A stretch of 64,000 nucleotides of DNA from Stichopus chloronotus (GCA_021234535.1 SFZH01000008.1:17151358-17215357); one strand, 5' to 3'; positions 36,156-50,836 are shown, counted from the first letter of the stretch. Translations and numbers: made by a program. Notes: a model not told the origin generated them from the sequence alone.

Positions 36156-36940
36156 GTCGATTTACTGACGAGAGGGAAATAGTGATACACTTTTTAAAAA
36201 CATTTTTCCGATTTCAGATTTGACCTCTGACCTTTGACCCTCAATTTCGATTGGAGACACATCTTCAAACAATAGGTCACCTGTATTCCAACTTTGACCT
36301 TCATCAGTATTGCCGTCTAGAAGGATTTGCGGACGCAAACTTTGCAGGGTCAAATTTGACCTATGACCTCTGCCGTGACATTTGACCTCAAAAAATATGT
36401 TAACATGACTTTCAGATTAATTTTGTATACCGGTGATATATTTGAAGGTGCAATAAAAATATTCCTTTTAGAAAACAGCCAAATAAGATTTTCCACTATT
36501 TAATCTTTGACGTCTGACCTTAAATTTTGATGGGAGCCACAACTTGAGACCACGGTTCATCTATCTGCTAACTTTGACCTTCATCGGCACTGGGGTTGCG
36601 GTTGGAGTTGCAGACGAGTGTCAAATTTGACCTATGAACTTGAAGTTGGTCTCAAAACACATATAAGTATAATTTTTAGATAAGATACCAGGTTGAACAC
36701 CCCATGTATCAAAAATCAATCCTACTTAATGTTACCACGTTGTTATGGCAACTGGGAGAGACACAATAACCTCTGACCATCAAGCAACTGCAATATCTCA
36801 TATACGTTACATTTTTAAGAATGAGATTAATTAATTAATTTCTTTAAAATTGCGTGTCTTTGCACAGCAACCAGTATTTACTAGTTCCATTTATTTCATC
36901 AATTCAATTGATTTATGATGCATTTGATTGTTTTTTCTAG

Positions 36941-37040
36941 CAAACTCAGACAATTGCCATGAAACCGAGATTGACATTTGTGTGCCACAATGCGCAAGGA
37001 TTTTCTCTAAGCAAATGTTTGGGTGACAACCCCATTTAGA
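36941..37040 (+). pseudogene. Decayed WAP exon, array copy
   Basis: Copy of the relic at 33258 with the same TGA after FSKQMFG. It lies upstream of W4. Confidence 0.5.
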
Positions 37041-38432
37041 GCTGTTATTACTACACTAACAAACTAATTGCAGGTTTCATTGGAAAACAGCCGTACACGA
37101 AAAGTGTTTGGGGATGCAGAGGCAGAACCGTCAATCAGAGTAGAGAACACGGGGCCCTTCACGACGAGTTCAGTGACGAGTTCACTTGAAAAAACAAATG
37201 GTGGGGGGTAGGGTGAGTCCATGCAGGAATGTTTGAACGGAGAGAAACCGTTGATGTTCTGTGGAGCGTACAAAAAGGTGTTAAACTTTACGAACTCTCC
37301 AGATTGCCGGGAATGGCACTTCCTTCGTGTTTCGAGCTAATGTTATCTGCAGTTTCTCAATAAATGAGAAAAAATATCGATCTGGAGAATGGTAATACAT
37401 ATCGGATTGGTTGAGATTAACAATAATCATAATGAATTACGCATCGTCTTTCAATTACTCATGGAACACTTCAAAATAAGGCGGGGGGGGGGGGGAGGAG
37501 ACGGTGGCTGAACGTACCTTTATCCCTCTATTTCTTCATTCATTGGGACTGAGGTCCAAAGGACCCCGGAATCTTAGGTTGATAAACTAGGTTAATATTT
37601 ACCAAGAACCAGTACTACTACCATCTATCGTACATCCTACTCCCGCATGTATTCGCAGTTTTGGGAAGGCTTTGCTAAGTTTATAAATGTCATCATTTAA
37701 GGTACCTAGCCGTTAGCAAAAGTTCTGGACTATGTTTGCTGAACGATTAGTGATATACCCTCCATGCGAAGAGTCAATCCGTCCGTGTAAAGATTATATG
37801 CACCATATATCGAAAAAGATTTTACATTGTACTTGTTCTGCTCTCTCCGCATGCACAACTGTCCAATTAATAGACATCAATTGCTAGCCATTACTTCCAG
37901 TAGTTTATATGCTACCTGGTGTTCTTATAGCAATACTTGGTGTAGTTTGAACTCACCAACGAACACAATATACATGCTATAATGCACAATTTTGGTCTTC
38001 TCATTCGGTACTGCAGACATTGCAGCAACGGCTGTTTGCATTCCTGACGGTTCAGGCCTGTAAAATAATGTTGAACGGAATATATATATATCGAGCATGA
38101 TGGCGAATTCCGTGTACTGGCAAGAAAATAATATAAATGAAAATATCTTAACAGCCTAACTTAGTATTGAAAGGTGAATACGAAATTCTTGAAGCCCTGC
38201 ATAGTGAGACAGTGAACTCACATCCAGGACACTATGTTATTCGTTCCTATATACTAACCCCAAAACGTAGGCCCAGACCACCCCTTTGGACCTCTTTCTG
38301 TGACCACACGCAGCGCAATAACAGATAAATGATTCCCTGCCAATTTGGTCTCCTATGCGTAACTGTAGTTTACTTTCGTCGGTTTCATTAGGTTAATTGA
38401 TTAAATATTGTATATAAATGTTTTCTTTGCAG

Positions 38433-38570
38433 ATAAACCGGGAAACTGCCCTGCCGTTGAGTCTGACTTTTTCGGAATTTGCTCAGAAGAATGCTCTGAT
38501 GACCATGAGTGCACTGGTAAACAGAAGTGCTGTTCAAATGGATGTGGACATACCTGCCAGGATCCTGAAG
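38433..38570 (+). CDS. WAP exon W4 (phase 1-1)
   Basis: Same sequence as W3. It sits in the second long unit and has the CAGATAAATG intron variant, so its block comes from a different subtype than W3. Confidence 0.9.
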
Positions 38571-40067
38571 GTAAGTGCAAATGTCAATTAACCCTCTATA
38601 TCCTTTCCTGATTGAAGAGAACAAGGACAATTGAGAAAACACATCTGAACTGAGTTGATTTTCGCTGGAGGTAGTCACCTTTAATTTACTTTTACTTATC
38701 AATTTGGAATAAACTCTTGTTGGTTCTTATACAGCCTACTGTAAGGGTTGCAATGTTGTATCATTATCATCGATTACAATGACAAAACTCTGTAGAACTT
38801 ATTTGTCGTCGTTTCTCACTAACAAGTTGTATAGTAATTGTAAGCACAAGAATGTCAATCTAATTTGCATAAAGGTATGAAGTACTTTTGATTTGTCATA
38901 AACTTGTCAAAGGTCTTACACAGTGTTGTTTATGTGATTACAATGGAATGTGCTGCATCATGTTTGCAGCTAATGGTTGGAGCAAGCGAGGTGATTACAT
39001 ATTAATTATTTTACAATGGGAGTAGATAATCCTACTTTTTTCAAGGAGGTGAAAAGTCATTTGAGATCACCAGATGTTGAACTTAGATATGTCATGAAGT
39101 AAATATTGGTGGGACTTCAAACTGAAATCATTGGGTGTTGTTGATGAATAAATAATATCTGTTGTTTTTAGGGAGGGCAAAAGTTACATGAGATTAGAAA
39201 ACGTGACAGTTTATAAAACATTGTATCTAAAGAGAGAAAAGTGCAGGAACTTCAACCTTGGTGAATAGGCTGTTCATTGTGAGAAGTCAATCATTTATTT
39301 TTTCATGTGGGATGTCTAAATGTCATCATTTAAGGTACCTAGCCGTTAGCAAAAGTTCTGGACTATGTTTGCTGAACGATTAGTGATATACCCTCCATGC
39401 GAAGAGTCAATCCGTCCGTGTAAAGATTATATGCACCATATATCGAAAAAGATTTTACATTGTACTTGTTCTGCTCTCTCCGCATGCACAACTGTCCAAT
39501 TAATAGACATCAATTGCTAGCCATTACTTCCAGTAGTTTATATGCTACCTGGTGTTCTTATAGCAATACTTGGTGTAGTTTGAACTCACCAACGAACACA
39601 ATATACATGCTATAATGCACAATTTTGGTCTTCTCATTCGGTACTGCAGACATTGCAGCAACGGCTGTTTGCATTCCTGACGGTTCAGGCCTGTAAAATA
39701 ATGTTGAACGGAATATATATATATATCGAGCATGATGGCGAATTCCGTGTACTGGCAAGAAAATAATATAAATGAAAATATCTTAACAGCCTAACTTAGT
39801 ATTGAAAGGTGAATACGAAATTCTTGAAGCCCTGCATAGTGAGACAGTGAACTCACATCCAGGACACTATGTTATTCGTTCCTATATACTAACCCCAAAA
39901 CGTAGGCCCAGACCACCCCTTTGGACCTCTTTCTGTGACCACACGCAGCGCAATAACAGATGAATGATTCCCTGCCAATTTGGTCTCCTATGCGTAACTG
40001 TAGTTTACTTTCGTCGGTTTCATTAGGTTAATTGATTAAATATTGTATATAAATGTTTTCTTTGCAG

Positions 40068-40205
40068 ATAAACCGGGAAACTGCCCTGCCGTTGAGTCTG
40101 ACTTTTTCGGAATTTGCTCAGAAGAATGCTCTGATGACCATGAGTGCACTGGTAAACAGAAGTGCTGTTCAAATGGATGTGGACATACCTGCCAGGATCC
40201 TGAAG
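40068..40205 (+). CDS. WAP exon W5 (phase 1-1)
   Basis: Same sequence as W3, in a short unit with the CAGATGAATG variant. It lies 1635 bp after W4. Confidence 0.9.
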
Positions 40206-41118
40206 GTAAGTGCAAATGTCAATTAACCCTCTATATCCTTTCCTGATTGAAGAGAACAAGGACAATTGAGAAAACACATCTGAACTGAGTTGATTTTCGC
40301 TGGAGGTAGTCACCTTTAATTTACTTTTACTTATCAATTTGGAATAAACTCTTGTTGGTTCTTATACAGCCTACTGTAAGGGTTGCAATGTTGTATCATT
40401 ATCATCGATTACAATGACAAAACTCTGTAGAACTTATTTGTCGTCGTTTCTCACTAACAAGTTGTATAGTAATTGTAAGCACAAGAATGTCAATCTAATT
40501 TGCATAAAGGTATGAAGTACTTTTGATTTGTCATAAACTTGTCAAAGGTCTTACACAGTGTTGTTTATGTGATTACACTTAATTATACACGTTACGATAA
40601 CAGATTGCACATAGTTAGACACACTTATACCTGACCATGCCAATACAAAGGACGAGCAAGTGATGTGGGTGCGTTTACGCATGCAAGAGTTGAGTGCGTG
40701 TCTACCGAAATCGCATGTGATTAAAAAACTGAGTTCCTTCCTAAGATCAGCTACCCGACCTTTCTGAACGCTTTATAACAGTTCTACAAGGCCGGTCAAG
40801 ATCACATGCGTGATTGTATATTTTTCCCCAAAATAACGCACCGTACATCACTACCTGTCTAGAACATAGACCTACGGTTGAAAAAAAAAATGAATGAGGA
40901 TACTACCAAAGCATGAGAAAATGACGTTGGTATCAAACACAATCGTTCAGCACAAAACATGGATGCAAGCAGGGTGAAATACTAAACTCACTAGTACTAC
41001 CAGAAATTACCGAACTGTACTACGTGCTGTAATAATAGTGTCAAATTTTGACCTATGACGCCGTCAATTGCATTGGTACTACATCTCATATTAAGGGACC
41101 TAACAACCAAGTTTGGAG

Positions 41119-41471
41119 TTAAAGAGAAATAAGGCGTTTGTTTTACAGGAAACATCCATACTTTTAAAACCAATGTTTGTGGTTGCAGAATGATTGATTA
41201 TTCAAAAAAAGGAAGAACAGTGGCTTTCTTTTCGAAAAATAAGTTTCTCTCCGATAGAAACTCAGTTATGTGTTGCTCAACACTAATTTGTTCACCCAAA
41301 CTTTTCAAAATTCAAATTATGCGTCTTCCGTTACTCATCACATGCATAATATTTTGAGGAGATGAAGTTTTGGCAGATGTTTATTGGTGAGACTGAACGG
41401 TTTAACAATGACTAATGCTGTTTCTTTTGTATGTCATGTTGGTGTATTCTAAACGCCCTATTTCCCTTTAA
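41119..41471. mobile_element. Copy of the TTAA-flanked MITE inside the array
   Basis: Offset 5316 bp from the copy at 35803, in the third long unit. Confidence 0.75.
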
Positions 41472-42256
41472 GTCGATTTACTGACGAGAGGGAAATAGTG
41501 ATACACTTTTTAAAAACATTTTTCCGATTTCAGATTTGACCTCTGACCTTTGACCCTCAATTTCGATTGGAGACACATCTTCAAACAATAGGTCACCTGT
41601 ATTCCAACTTTGACCTTCATCAGTATTGCCGTCTAGAAGGATTTGCGGACGCAAACTTTGCAGGGTCAAATTTGACCTATGACCTCTGCCGTGACATTTG
41701 ACCTCAAAAAATATGTTAACATGACTTTCAGATTAATTTTGTATACCGGTGATATATTTGAAGGTGCAATAAAAATATTCCTTTTAGAAAACAGCCAAAT
41801 AAGATTTTCCACTATTTAATCTTTGACGTCTGACCTTAAATTTTGATGGGAGCCACAACTTGAGACCACGGTTCATCTATCTGCTAACTTTGACCTTCAT
41901 CGGCACTGGGGTTGCGGTTGGAGTTGCAGACGAGTGTCAAATTTGACCTATGAACTTGAAGTTGGTCTCAAAACACATATAAGTATAATTTTTAGATAAG
42001 ATACCAGGTTGAACACCCCATGTATCAAAAATCAATCCTACTTAATGTTACCACGTTGTTATGGCAACTGGGAGAGACACAATAACCTCTGACCATCAAG
42101 CAACTGCAATATCTCATATACGTTACATTTTTAAGAATGAGATTAATTAATTAATTTCTTTAAAATTGCGTGTCTTTGCACAGCAACCAGTATTTACTAG
42201 TTCCATTTATTTCATCAATTCAATTGATTTATGATGCATTTGATTGTTTTTTCTAG

Positions 42257-42356
42257 CAAACTCAGACAATTGCCATGAAACCGAGATTGACATTTGTGTG
42301 CCACAATGCGCAAGGATTTTCTCTAAGCAAATGTTTGGGTGACAACCCCATTTAGA
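42257..42356 (+). pseudogene. Decayed WAP exon, array copy
   Basis: Copy of the relic at 33258, carried in the third long unit with the same stop. Confidence 0.5.
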
Positions 42357-43748
42357 GCTGTTATTACTACACTAACAAACTAATTGCAGGTTTCATTGGA
42401 AAACAGCCGTACACGAAAAGTGTTTGGGGATGCAGAGGCAGAACCGTCAATCAGAGTAGAGAACACGGGGCCCTTCACGACGAGTTCAGTGACGAGTTCA
42501 CTTGAAAAAACAAATGGTGGGGGGTAGGGTGAGTCCATGCAGGAATGTTTGAACGGAGAGAAACCGTTGATGTTCTGTGGAGCGTACAAAAAGGTGTTAA
42601 ACTTTACGAACTCTCCAGATTGCCGGGAATGGCACTTCCTTCGTGTTTCGAGCTAATGTTATCTGCAGTTTCTCAATAAATGAGAAAAAATATCGATCTG
42701 GAGAATGGTAATACATATCGGATTGGTTGAGATTAACAATAATCATAATGAATTACGCATCGTCTTTCAATTACTCATGGAACACTTCAAAATAAGGCGG
42801 GGGGGGGGGGGAGGAGACGGTGGCTGAACGTACCTTTATCCCTCTATTTCTTCATTCATTGGGACTGAGGTCCAAAGGACCCCGGAATCTTAGGTTGATA
42901 AACTAGGTTAATATTTACCAAGAACCAGTACTACTACCATCTATCGTACATCCTACTCCCGCATGTATTCGCAGTTTTGGGAAGGCTTTGCTAAGTTTAT
43001 AAATGTCATCATTTAAGGTACCTAGCCGTTAGCAAAAGTTCTGGACTATGTTTGCTGAACGATTAGTGATATACCCTCCATGCGAAGAGTCAATCCGTCC
43101 GTGTAAAGATTATATGCACCATATATCGAAAAAGATTTTACATTGTACTTGTTCTGCTCTCTCCGCATGCACAACTGTCCAATTAATAGACATCAATTGC
43201 TAGCCATTACTTCCAGTAGTTTATATGCTACCTGGTGTTCTTATAGCAATACTTGGTGTAGTTTGAACTCACCAACGAACACAATATACATGCTATAATG
43301 CACAATTTTGGTCTTCTCATTCGGTACTGCAGACATTGCAGCAACGGCTGTTTGCATTCCTGACGGTTCAGGCCTGTAAAATAATGTTGAACGGAATATA
43401 TATATATCGAGCATGATGGCGAATTCCGTGTACTGGCAAGAAAATAATATAAATGAAAATATCTTAACAGCCTAACTTAGTATTGAAAGGTGAATACGAA
43501 ATTCTTGAAGCCCTGCATAGTGAGACAGTGAACTCACATCCAGGACACTATGTTATTCGTTCCTATATACTAACCCCAAAACGTAGGCCCAGACCACCCC
43601 TTTGGACCTCTTTCTGTGACCACACGCAGCGCAATAACAGATAAATGATTCCCTGCCAATTTGGTCTCCTATGCGTAACTGTAGTTTACTTTCGTCGGTT
43701 TCATTAGGTTAATTGATTAAATATTGTATATAAATGTTTTCTTTGCAG

Positions 43749-43886
43749 ATAAACCGGGAAACTGCCCTGCCGTTGAGTCTGACTTTTTCGGAATTTGCTC
43801 AGAAGAATGCTCTGATGACCATGAGTGCACTGGTAAACAGAAGTGCTGTTCAAATGGATGTGGACATACCTGCCAGGATCCTGAAG
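43749..43886 (+). CDS. WAP exon W6 (phase 1-1)
   Basis: Same sequence as W3, in the third long unit with the CAGATAAATG variant. It is 5316 bp from W4. Confidence 0.9.
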
Positions 43887-45383
43887 GTAAGTGCAAATGT
43901 CAATTAACCCTCTATATCCTTTCCTGATTGAAGAGAACAAGGACAATTGAGAAAACACATCTGAACTGAGTTGATTTTCGCTGGAGGTAGTCACCTTTAA
44001 TTTACTTTTACTTATCAATTTGGAATAAACTCTTGTTGGTTCTTATACAGCCTACTGTAAGGGTTGCAATGTTGTATCATTATCATCGATTACAATGACA
44101 AAACTCTGTAGAACTTATTTGTCGTCGTTTCTCACTAACAAGTTGTATAGTAATTGTAAGCACAAGAATGTCAATCTAATTTGCATAAAGGTATGAAGTA
44201 CTTTTGATTTGTCATAAACTTGTCAAAGGTCTTACACAGTGTTGTTTATGTGATTACAATGGAATGTGCTGCATCATGTTTGCAGCTAATGGTTGGAGCA
44301 AGCGAGGTGATTACATATTAATTATTTTACAATGGGAGTAGATAATCCTACTTTTTTCAAGGAGGTGAAAAGTCATTTGAGATCACCAGATGTTGAACTT
44401 AGATATGTCATGAAGTAAATATTGGTGGGACTTCAAACTGAAATCATTGGGTGTTGTTGATGAATAAATAATATCTGTTGTTTTTAGGGAGGGCAAAAGT
44501 TACATGAGATTAGAAAACGTGACAGTTTATAAAACATTGTATCTAAAGAGAGAAAAGTGCAGGAACTTCAACCTTGGTGAATAGGCTGTTCATTGTGAGA
44601 AGTCAATCATTTATTTTTTCATGTGGGATGTCTAAATGTCATCATTTAAGGTACCTAGCCGTTAGCAAAAGTTCTGGACTATGTTTGCTGAACGATTAGT
44701 GATATACCCTCCATGCGAAGAGTCAATCCGTCCGTGTAAAGATTATATGCACCATATATCGAAAAAGATTTTACATTGTACTTGTTCTGCTCTCTCCGCA
44801 TGCACAACTGTCCAATTAATAGACATCAATTGCTAGCCATTACTTCCAGTAGTTTATATGCTACCTGGTGTTCTTATAGCAATACTTGGTGTAGTTTGAA
44901 CTCACCAACGAACACAATATACATGCTATAATGCACAATTTTGGTCTTCTCATTCGGTACTGCAGACATTGCAGCAACGGCTGTTTGCATTCCTGACGGT
45001 TCAGGCCTGTAAAATAATGTTGAACGGAATATATATATATATCGAGCATGATGGCGAATTCCGTGTACTGGCAAGAAAATAATATAAATGAAAATATCTT
45101 AACAGCCTAACTTAGTATTGAAAGGTGAATACGAAATTCTTGAAGCCCTGCATAGTGAGACAGTGAACTCACATCCAGGACACTATGTTATTCGTTCCTA
45201 TATACTAACCCCAAAACGTAGGCCCAGACCACCCCTTTGGACCTCTTTCTGTGACCACACGCAGCGCAATAACAGATGAATGATTCCCTGCCAATTTGGT
45301 CTCCTATGCGTAACTGTAGTTTACTTTCGTCGGTTTCATTAGGTTAATTGATTAAATATTGTATATAAATGTTTTCTTTGCAG

Positions 45384-45521
45384 ATAAACCGGGAAACTGC
45401 CCTGCCGTTGAGTCTGACTTTTTCGGAATTTGCTCAGAAGAATGCTCTGATGACCATGAGTGCACTGGTAAACAGAAGTGCTGTTCAAATGGATGTGGAC
45501 ATACCTGCCAGGATCCTGAAG
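45384..45521 (+). CDS. WAP exon W7 (phase 1-1)
   Basis: Same sequence as W3, in a short unit with the CAGATGAATG variant. It is 5316 bp from W5. Confidence 0.9.
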
Positions 45522-46434
45522 GTAAGTGCAAATGTCAATTAACCCTCTATATCCTTTCCTGATTGAAGAGAACAAGGACAATTGAGAAAACACATCTGAA
45601 CTGAGTTGATTTTCGCTGGAGGTAGTCACCTTTAATTTACTTTTACTTATCAATTTGGAATAAACTCTTGTTGGTTCTTATACAGCCTACTGTAAGGGTT
45701 GCAATGTTGTATCATTATCATCGATTACAATGACAAAACTCTGTAGAACTTATTTGTCGTCGTTTCTCACTAACAAGTTGTATAGTAATTGTAAGCACAA
45801 GAATGTCAATCTAATTTGCATAAAGGTATGAAGTACTTTTGATTTGTCATAAACTTGTCAAAGGTCTTACACAGTGTTGTTTATGTGATTACACTTAATT
45901 ATACACGTTACGATAACAGATTGCACATAGTTAGACACACTTATACCTGACCATGCCAATACAAAGGACGAGCAAGTGATGTGGGTGCGTTTACGCATGC
46001 AAGAGTTGAGTGCGTGTCTACCGAAATCGCATGTGATTAAAAAACTGAGTTCCTTCCTAAGATCAGCTACCCGACCTTTCTGAACGCTTTATAACAGTTC
46101 TACAAGGCCGGTCAAGATCACATGCGTGATTGTATATTTTTCCCCAAAATAACGCACCGTACATCACTACCTGTCTAGAACATAGACCTACGGTTGAAAA
46201 AAAAAATGAATGAGGATACTACCAAAGCATGAGAAAATGACGTTGGTATCAAACACAATCGTTCAGCACAAAACATGGATGCAAGCAGGGTGAAATACTA
46301 AACTCACTAGTACTACCAGAAATTACCGAACTGTACTACGTGCTGTAATAATAGTGTCAAATTTTGACCTATGACGCCGTCAATTGCATTGGTACTACAT
46401 CTCATATTAAGGGACCTAACAACCAAGTTTGGAG

Positions 46435-46787
46435 TTAAAGAGAAATAAGGCGTTTGTTTTACAGGAAACATCCATACTTTTAAAACCAATGTTTGTGGTT
46501 GCAGAATGATTGATTATTCAAAAAAAGGAAGAACAGTGGCTTTCTTTTCGAAAAATAAGTTTCTCTCCGATAGAAACTCAGTTATGTGTTGCTCAACACT
46601 AATTTGTTCACCCAAACTTTTCAAAATTCAAATTATGCGTCTTCCGTTACTCATCACATGCATAATATTTTGAGGAGATGAAGTTTTGGCAGATGTTTAT
46701 TGGTGAGACTGAACGGTTTAACAATGACTAATGCTGTTTCTTTTGTATGTCATGTTGGTGTATTCTAAACGCCCTATTTCCCTTTAA
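46435..46787. mobile_element. Copy of the TTAA-flanked MITE inside the array
   Basis: Fourth and last copy, in the long unit that starts at 45894. Confidence 0.75.
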
Positions 46788-47572
46788 GTCGATTTACTGA
46801 CGAGAGGGAAATAGTGATACACTTTTTAAAAACATTTTTCCGATTTCAGATTTGACCTCTGACCTTTGACCCTCAATTTCGATTGGAGACACATCTTCAA
46901 ACAATAGGTCACCTGTATTCCAACTTTGACCTTCATCAGTATTGCCGTCTAGAAGGATTTGCGGACGCAAACTTTGCAGGGTCAAATTTGACCTATGACC
47001 TCTGCCGTGACATTTGACCTCAAAAAATATGTTAACATGACTTTCAGATTAATTTTGTATACCGGTGATATATTTGAAGGTGCAATAAAAATATTCCTTT
47101 TAGAAAACAGCCAAATAAGATTTTCCACTATTTAATCTTTGACGTCTGACCTTAAATTTTGATGGGAGCCACAACTTGAGACCACGGTTCATCTATCTGC
47201 TAACTTTGACCTTCATCGGCACTGGGGTTGCGGTTGGAGTTGCAGACGAGTGTCAAATTTGACCTATGAACTTGAAGTTGGTCTCAAAACACATATAAGT
47301 ATAATTTTTAGATAAGATACCAGGTTGAACACCCCATGTATCAAAAATCAATCCTACTTAATGTTACCACGTTGTTATGGCAACTGGGAGAGACACAATA
47401 ACCTCTGACCATCAAGCAACTGCAATATCTCATATACGTTACATTTTTAAGAATGAGATTAATTAATTAATTTCTTTAAAATTGCGTGTCTTTGCACAGC
47501 AACCAGTATTTACTAGTTCCATTTATTTCATCAATTCAATTGATTTATGATGCATTTGATTGTTTTTTCTAG

Positions 47573-47672
47573 CAAACTCAGACAATTGCCATGAAACCGA
47601 GATTGACATTTGTGTGCCACAATGCGCAAGGATTTTCTCTAAGCAAATGTTTGGGTGACAACCCCATTTAGA
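47573..47672 (+). pseudogene. Decayed WAP exon, array copy
   Basis: Copy of the relic at 33258 in the last long unit. Confidence 0.5.
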
Positions 47673-49065
47673 GCTGTTATTACTACACTAACAAACTAAT
47701 TGCAGGTTTCATTGGAAAACAGCCGTACACGAAAAGTGTTTGGGGATGCAGAGGCAGAACCGTCAATCAGAGTAGAGAACACGGGGCCCTTCACGACGAG
47801 TTCAGTGACGAGTTCACTTGAAAAAACAAATGGTGGGGGGTAGGGTGAGTCCATGCAGGAATGTTTGAACGGAGAGAAACCGTTGATGTTCTGTGGAGCG
47901 TACAAAAAGGTGTTAAACTTTACGAACTCTCCAGATTGCCGGGAATGGCACTTCCTTCGTGTTTCGAGCTAATGTTATCTGCAGTTTCTCAATAAATGAG
48001 AAAAAATATCGATCTGGAGAATGGTAATACATATCGGATTGGTTGAGATTAACAATAATCATAATGAATTACGCATCGTCTTTCAATTACTCATGGAACA
48101 CTTCAAAATAAGGCGGGGGGGGGGGGGGAGGAGACGGTGGCTGAACGTACCTTTATCCCTCTATTTCTTCATTCATTGGGACTGAGGTCCAAAGGACCCC
48201 GGAATCTTAGGTTGATAAACTAGGTTAATATTTACCAAGAACCAGTACTACTACCATCTATCGTACATCCTACTCCCGCATGTATTCGCAGTTTTGGGAA
48301 GGCTTTGCTAAGTTTATAAATGTCATCATTTAAGGTACCTAGCCGTTAGCAAAAGTTCTGGACTATGTTTGCTGAACGATTAGTGATATACCCTCCATGC
48401 GAAGAGTCAATCCGTCCGTGTAAAGATTATATGCACCATATATCGAAAAAGATTTTACATTGTACTTGTTCTGCTCTCTCCGCATGCACAACTGTCCAAT
48501 TAATAGACATCAATTGCTAGCCATTACTTCCAGTAGTTTATATGCTACCTGGTGTTCTTATAGCAATACTTGGTGTAGTTTGAACTCACCAACGAACACA
48601 ATATACATGCTATAATGCACAATTTTGGTCTTCTCATTCGGTACTGCAGACATTGCAGCAACGGCTGTTTGCATTCCTGACGGTTCAGGCCTGTAAAATA
48701 ATGTTGAACGGAATATATATATATCGAGCATGATGGCGAATTCCGTGTACTGGCAAGAAAATAATATAAATGAAAATATCTTAACAGCCTAACTTAGTAT
48801 TGAAAGGTGAATACGAAATTCTTGAAGCCCTGCATAGTGAGACAGTGAACTCACATCCAGGACACTATGTTATTCGTTCCTATATACTAACCCCAAAACG
48901 TAGGCCCAGACCACCCCTTTGGACCTCTTTCTGTGACCACACGCAGCGCAATAACAGATAAATGATTCCCTGCCAATTTGGTCTCCTATGCGTAACTGTA
49001 GTTTACTTTCGTCGGTTTCATTAGGTTAATTGATTAAATATTGTATATAAATGTTTTCTTTGCAG

Positions 49066-49203
49066 ATAAACCGGGAAACTGCCCTGCCGTTGAGTCTGAC
49101 TTTTTCGGAATTTGCTCAGAAGAATGCTCTGATGACCATGAGTGCACTGGTAAACAGAAGTGCTGTTCAAATGGATGTGGACATACCTGCCAGGATCCTG
49201 AAG
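49066..49203 (+). CDS. WAP exon W8 (phase 1-1)
   Basis: Same sequence as W3, in the last long unit with the CAGATAAATG variant. It is 5317 bp from W6; the extra base lies in a homopolymer-rich stretch (the G-run near 48115 is one longer). Confidence 0.9.
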
Positions 49204-50698
49204 GTAAGTGCAAATGTCAATTAACCCTCTATATCCTTTCCTGATTGAAGAGAACAAGGACAATTGAGAAAACACATCTGAACTGAGTTGATTTTCGCTG
49301 GAGGTAGTCACCTTTAATTTACTTTTACTTATCAATTTGGAATAAACTCTTGTTGGTTCTTATACAGCCTACTGTAAGGGTTGCAATGTTGTATCATTAT
49401 CATCGATTACAATGACAAAACTCTGTAGAACTTATTTGTCGTCGTTTCTCACTAACAAGTTGTATAGTAATTGTAAGCACAAGAATGTCAATCTAATTTG
49501 CATAAAGGTATGAAGTACTTTTGATTTGTCATAAACTTGTCAAAGGTCTTACACAGTGTTGTTTATGTGATTACAATGGAATGTGCTGCATCATGTTTGC
49601 AGCTAATGGTTGGAGCAAGCGAGGTGATTACATATTAATTATTTTACAATGGGAGTAGATAATCCTACTTTTTTCAAGGAGGTGAAAAGTCATTTGAGAT
49701 CACCAGATGTTGAACTTAGATATGTCATGAAGTAAATATTGGTGGGACTTCAAACTGAAATCATTGGGTGTTGTTGATGAATAAATAATATCTGTTGTTT
49801 TTAGGGAGGGCAAAAGTTACATGAGATTAGAAAACGTGACAGTTTATAAAACATTGTATCTAAAGAGAGAAAAGTGCAGGAACTTCAACCTTGGTGAATA
49901 GGCTGTTCATTGTGAGAAGTCAATCATTTATTTTTTCATGTGGGATGTCTAAATGTCATCATTTAAGGTACCTAGCCGTTAGCAAAAGTTCTGGACTATG
50001 TTTGCTGAACGATTAGTGATATACCCTCCATGCGAAGAGTCAATCCGTCCGTGTAAAGATTATATGCACCATATATCGAAAAAGATTTTACATTGTACTT
50101 GTTCTGCTCTCTCCGCATGCACAACTGTCCAATTAATAGACATCAATTGCTAGCCATTACTTCCAGTAGTTTATATGCTACCTGGTGTTCTTATAGCAAT
50201 ACTTGGTGTAGTTTGAACTCACCAACGAACACAATATACATGCTATAATGCACAATTTTGGTCTTCTCATTCGGTACTGCAGACATTGCAGCAACGGCTG
50301 TTTGCATTCCTGACGGTTCAGGCCTGTAAAATAATGTTGAACGGAATATATATATATCGAGCATGATGGCGAATTCCGTGTACTGGCAAGAAAATAATAT
50401 AAATGAAAATATCTTAACAGCCTAACTTAGTATTGAAAGGTGAATACGAAATTCTTGAAGCCCTGCATAGTGAGACAGTGAACTCACATCCAGGACACTA
50501 TGTTATTCGTTCCTATATACTAACCCCAAAACGTAGGCCCAGACCACCCCTTTGGACCTCTTTCTGTGACCACACGCAGCGCAATAACAGATAAATGATT
50601 CCCTGCCAATTTGGTCTCCTATGCGTAACTGTAGTTTACTTTCGTCGGTTTCATTAGGTTAATTGATTAAATATTGTATATAAATGTTTTCTTTGCAG

Positions 50699-50836
50699 AT
50701 AAACCGGGAAACTGCCCTGCCGTTGAGTCTGACTTTTTCGGAATTTGCTCAGAAGAATGCTCTGATGACCATGAGTGCACTGGTAAACAGAAGTGCTGTT
50801 CAAATGGATGTGGACATACCTGCCAGGATCCTGAAG
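50699..50836 (+). CDS. WAP exon W9 (phase 1-1)
   Basis: Same sequence as W3. It sits in a short unit but carries the CAGATAAATG variant otherwise found in the long units after the first. This breaks the alternation and points to recombination between unit types. Confidence 0.9.
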
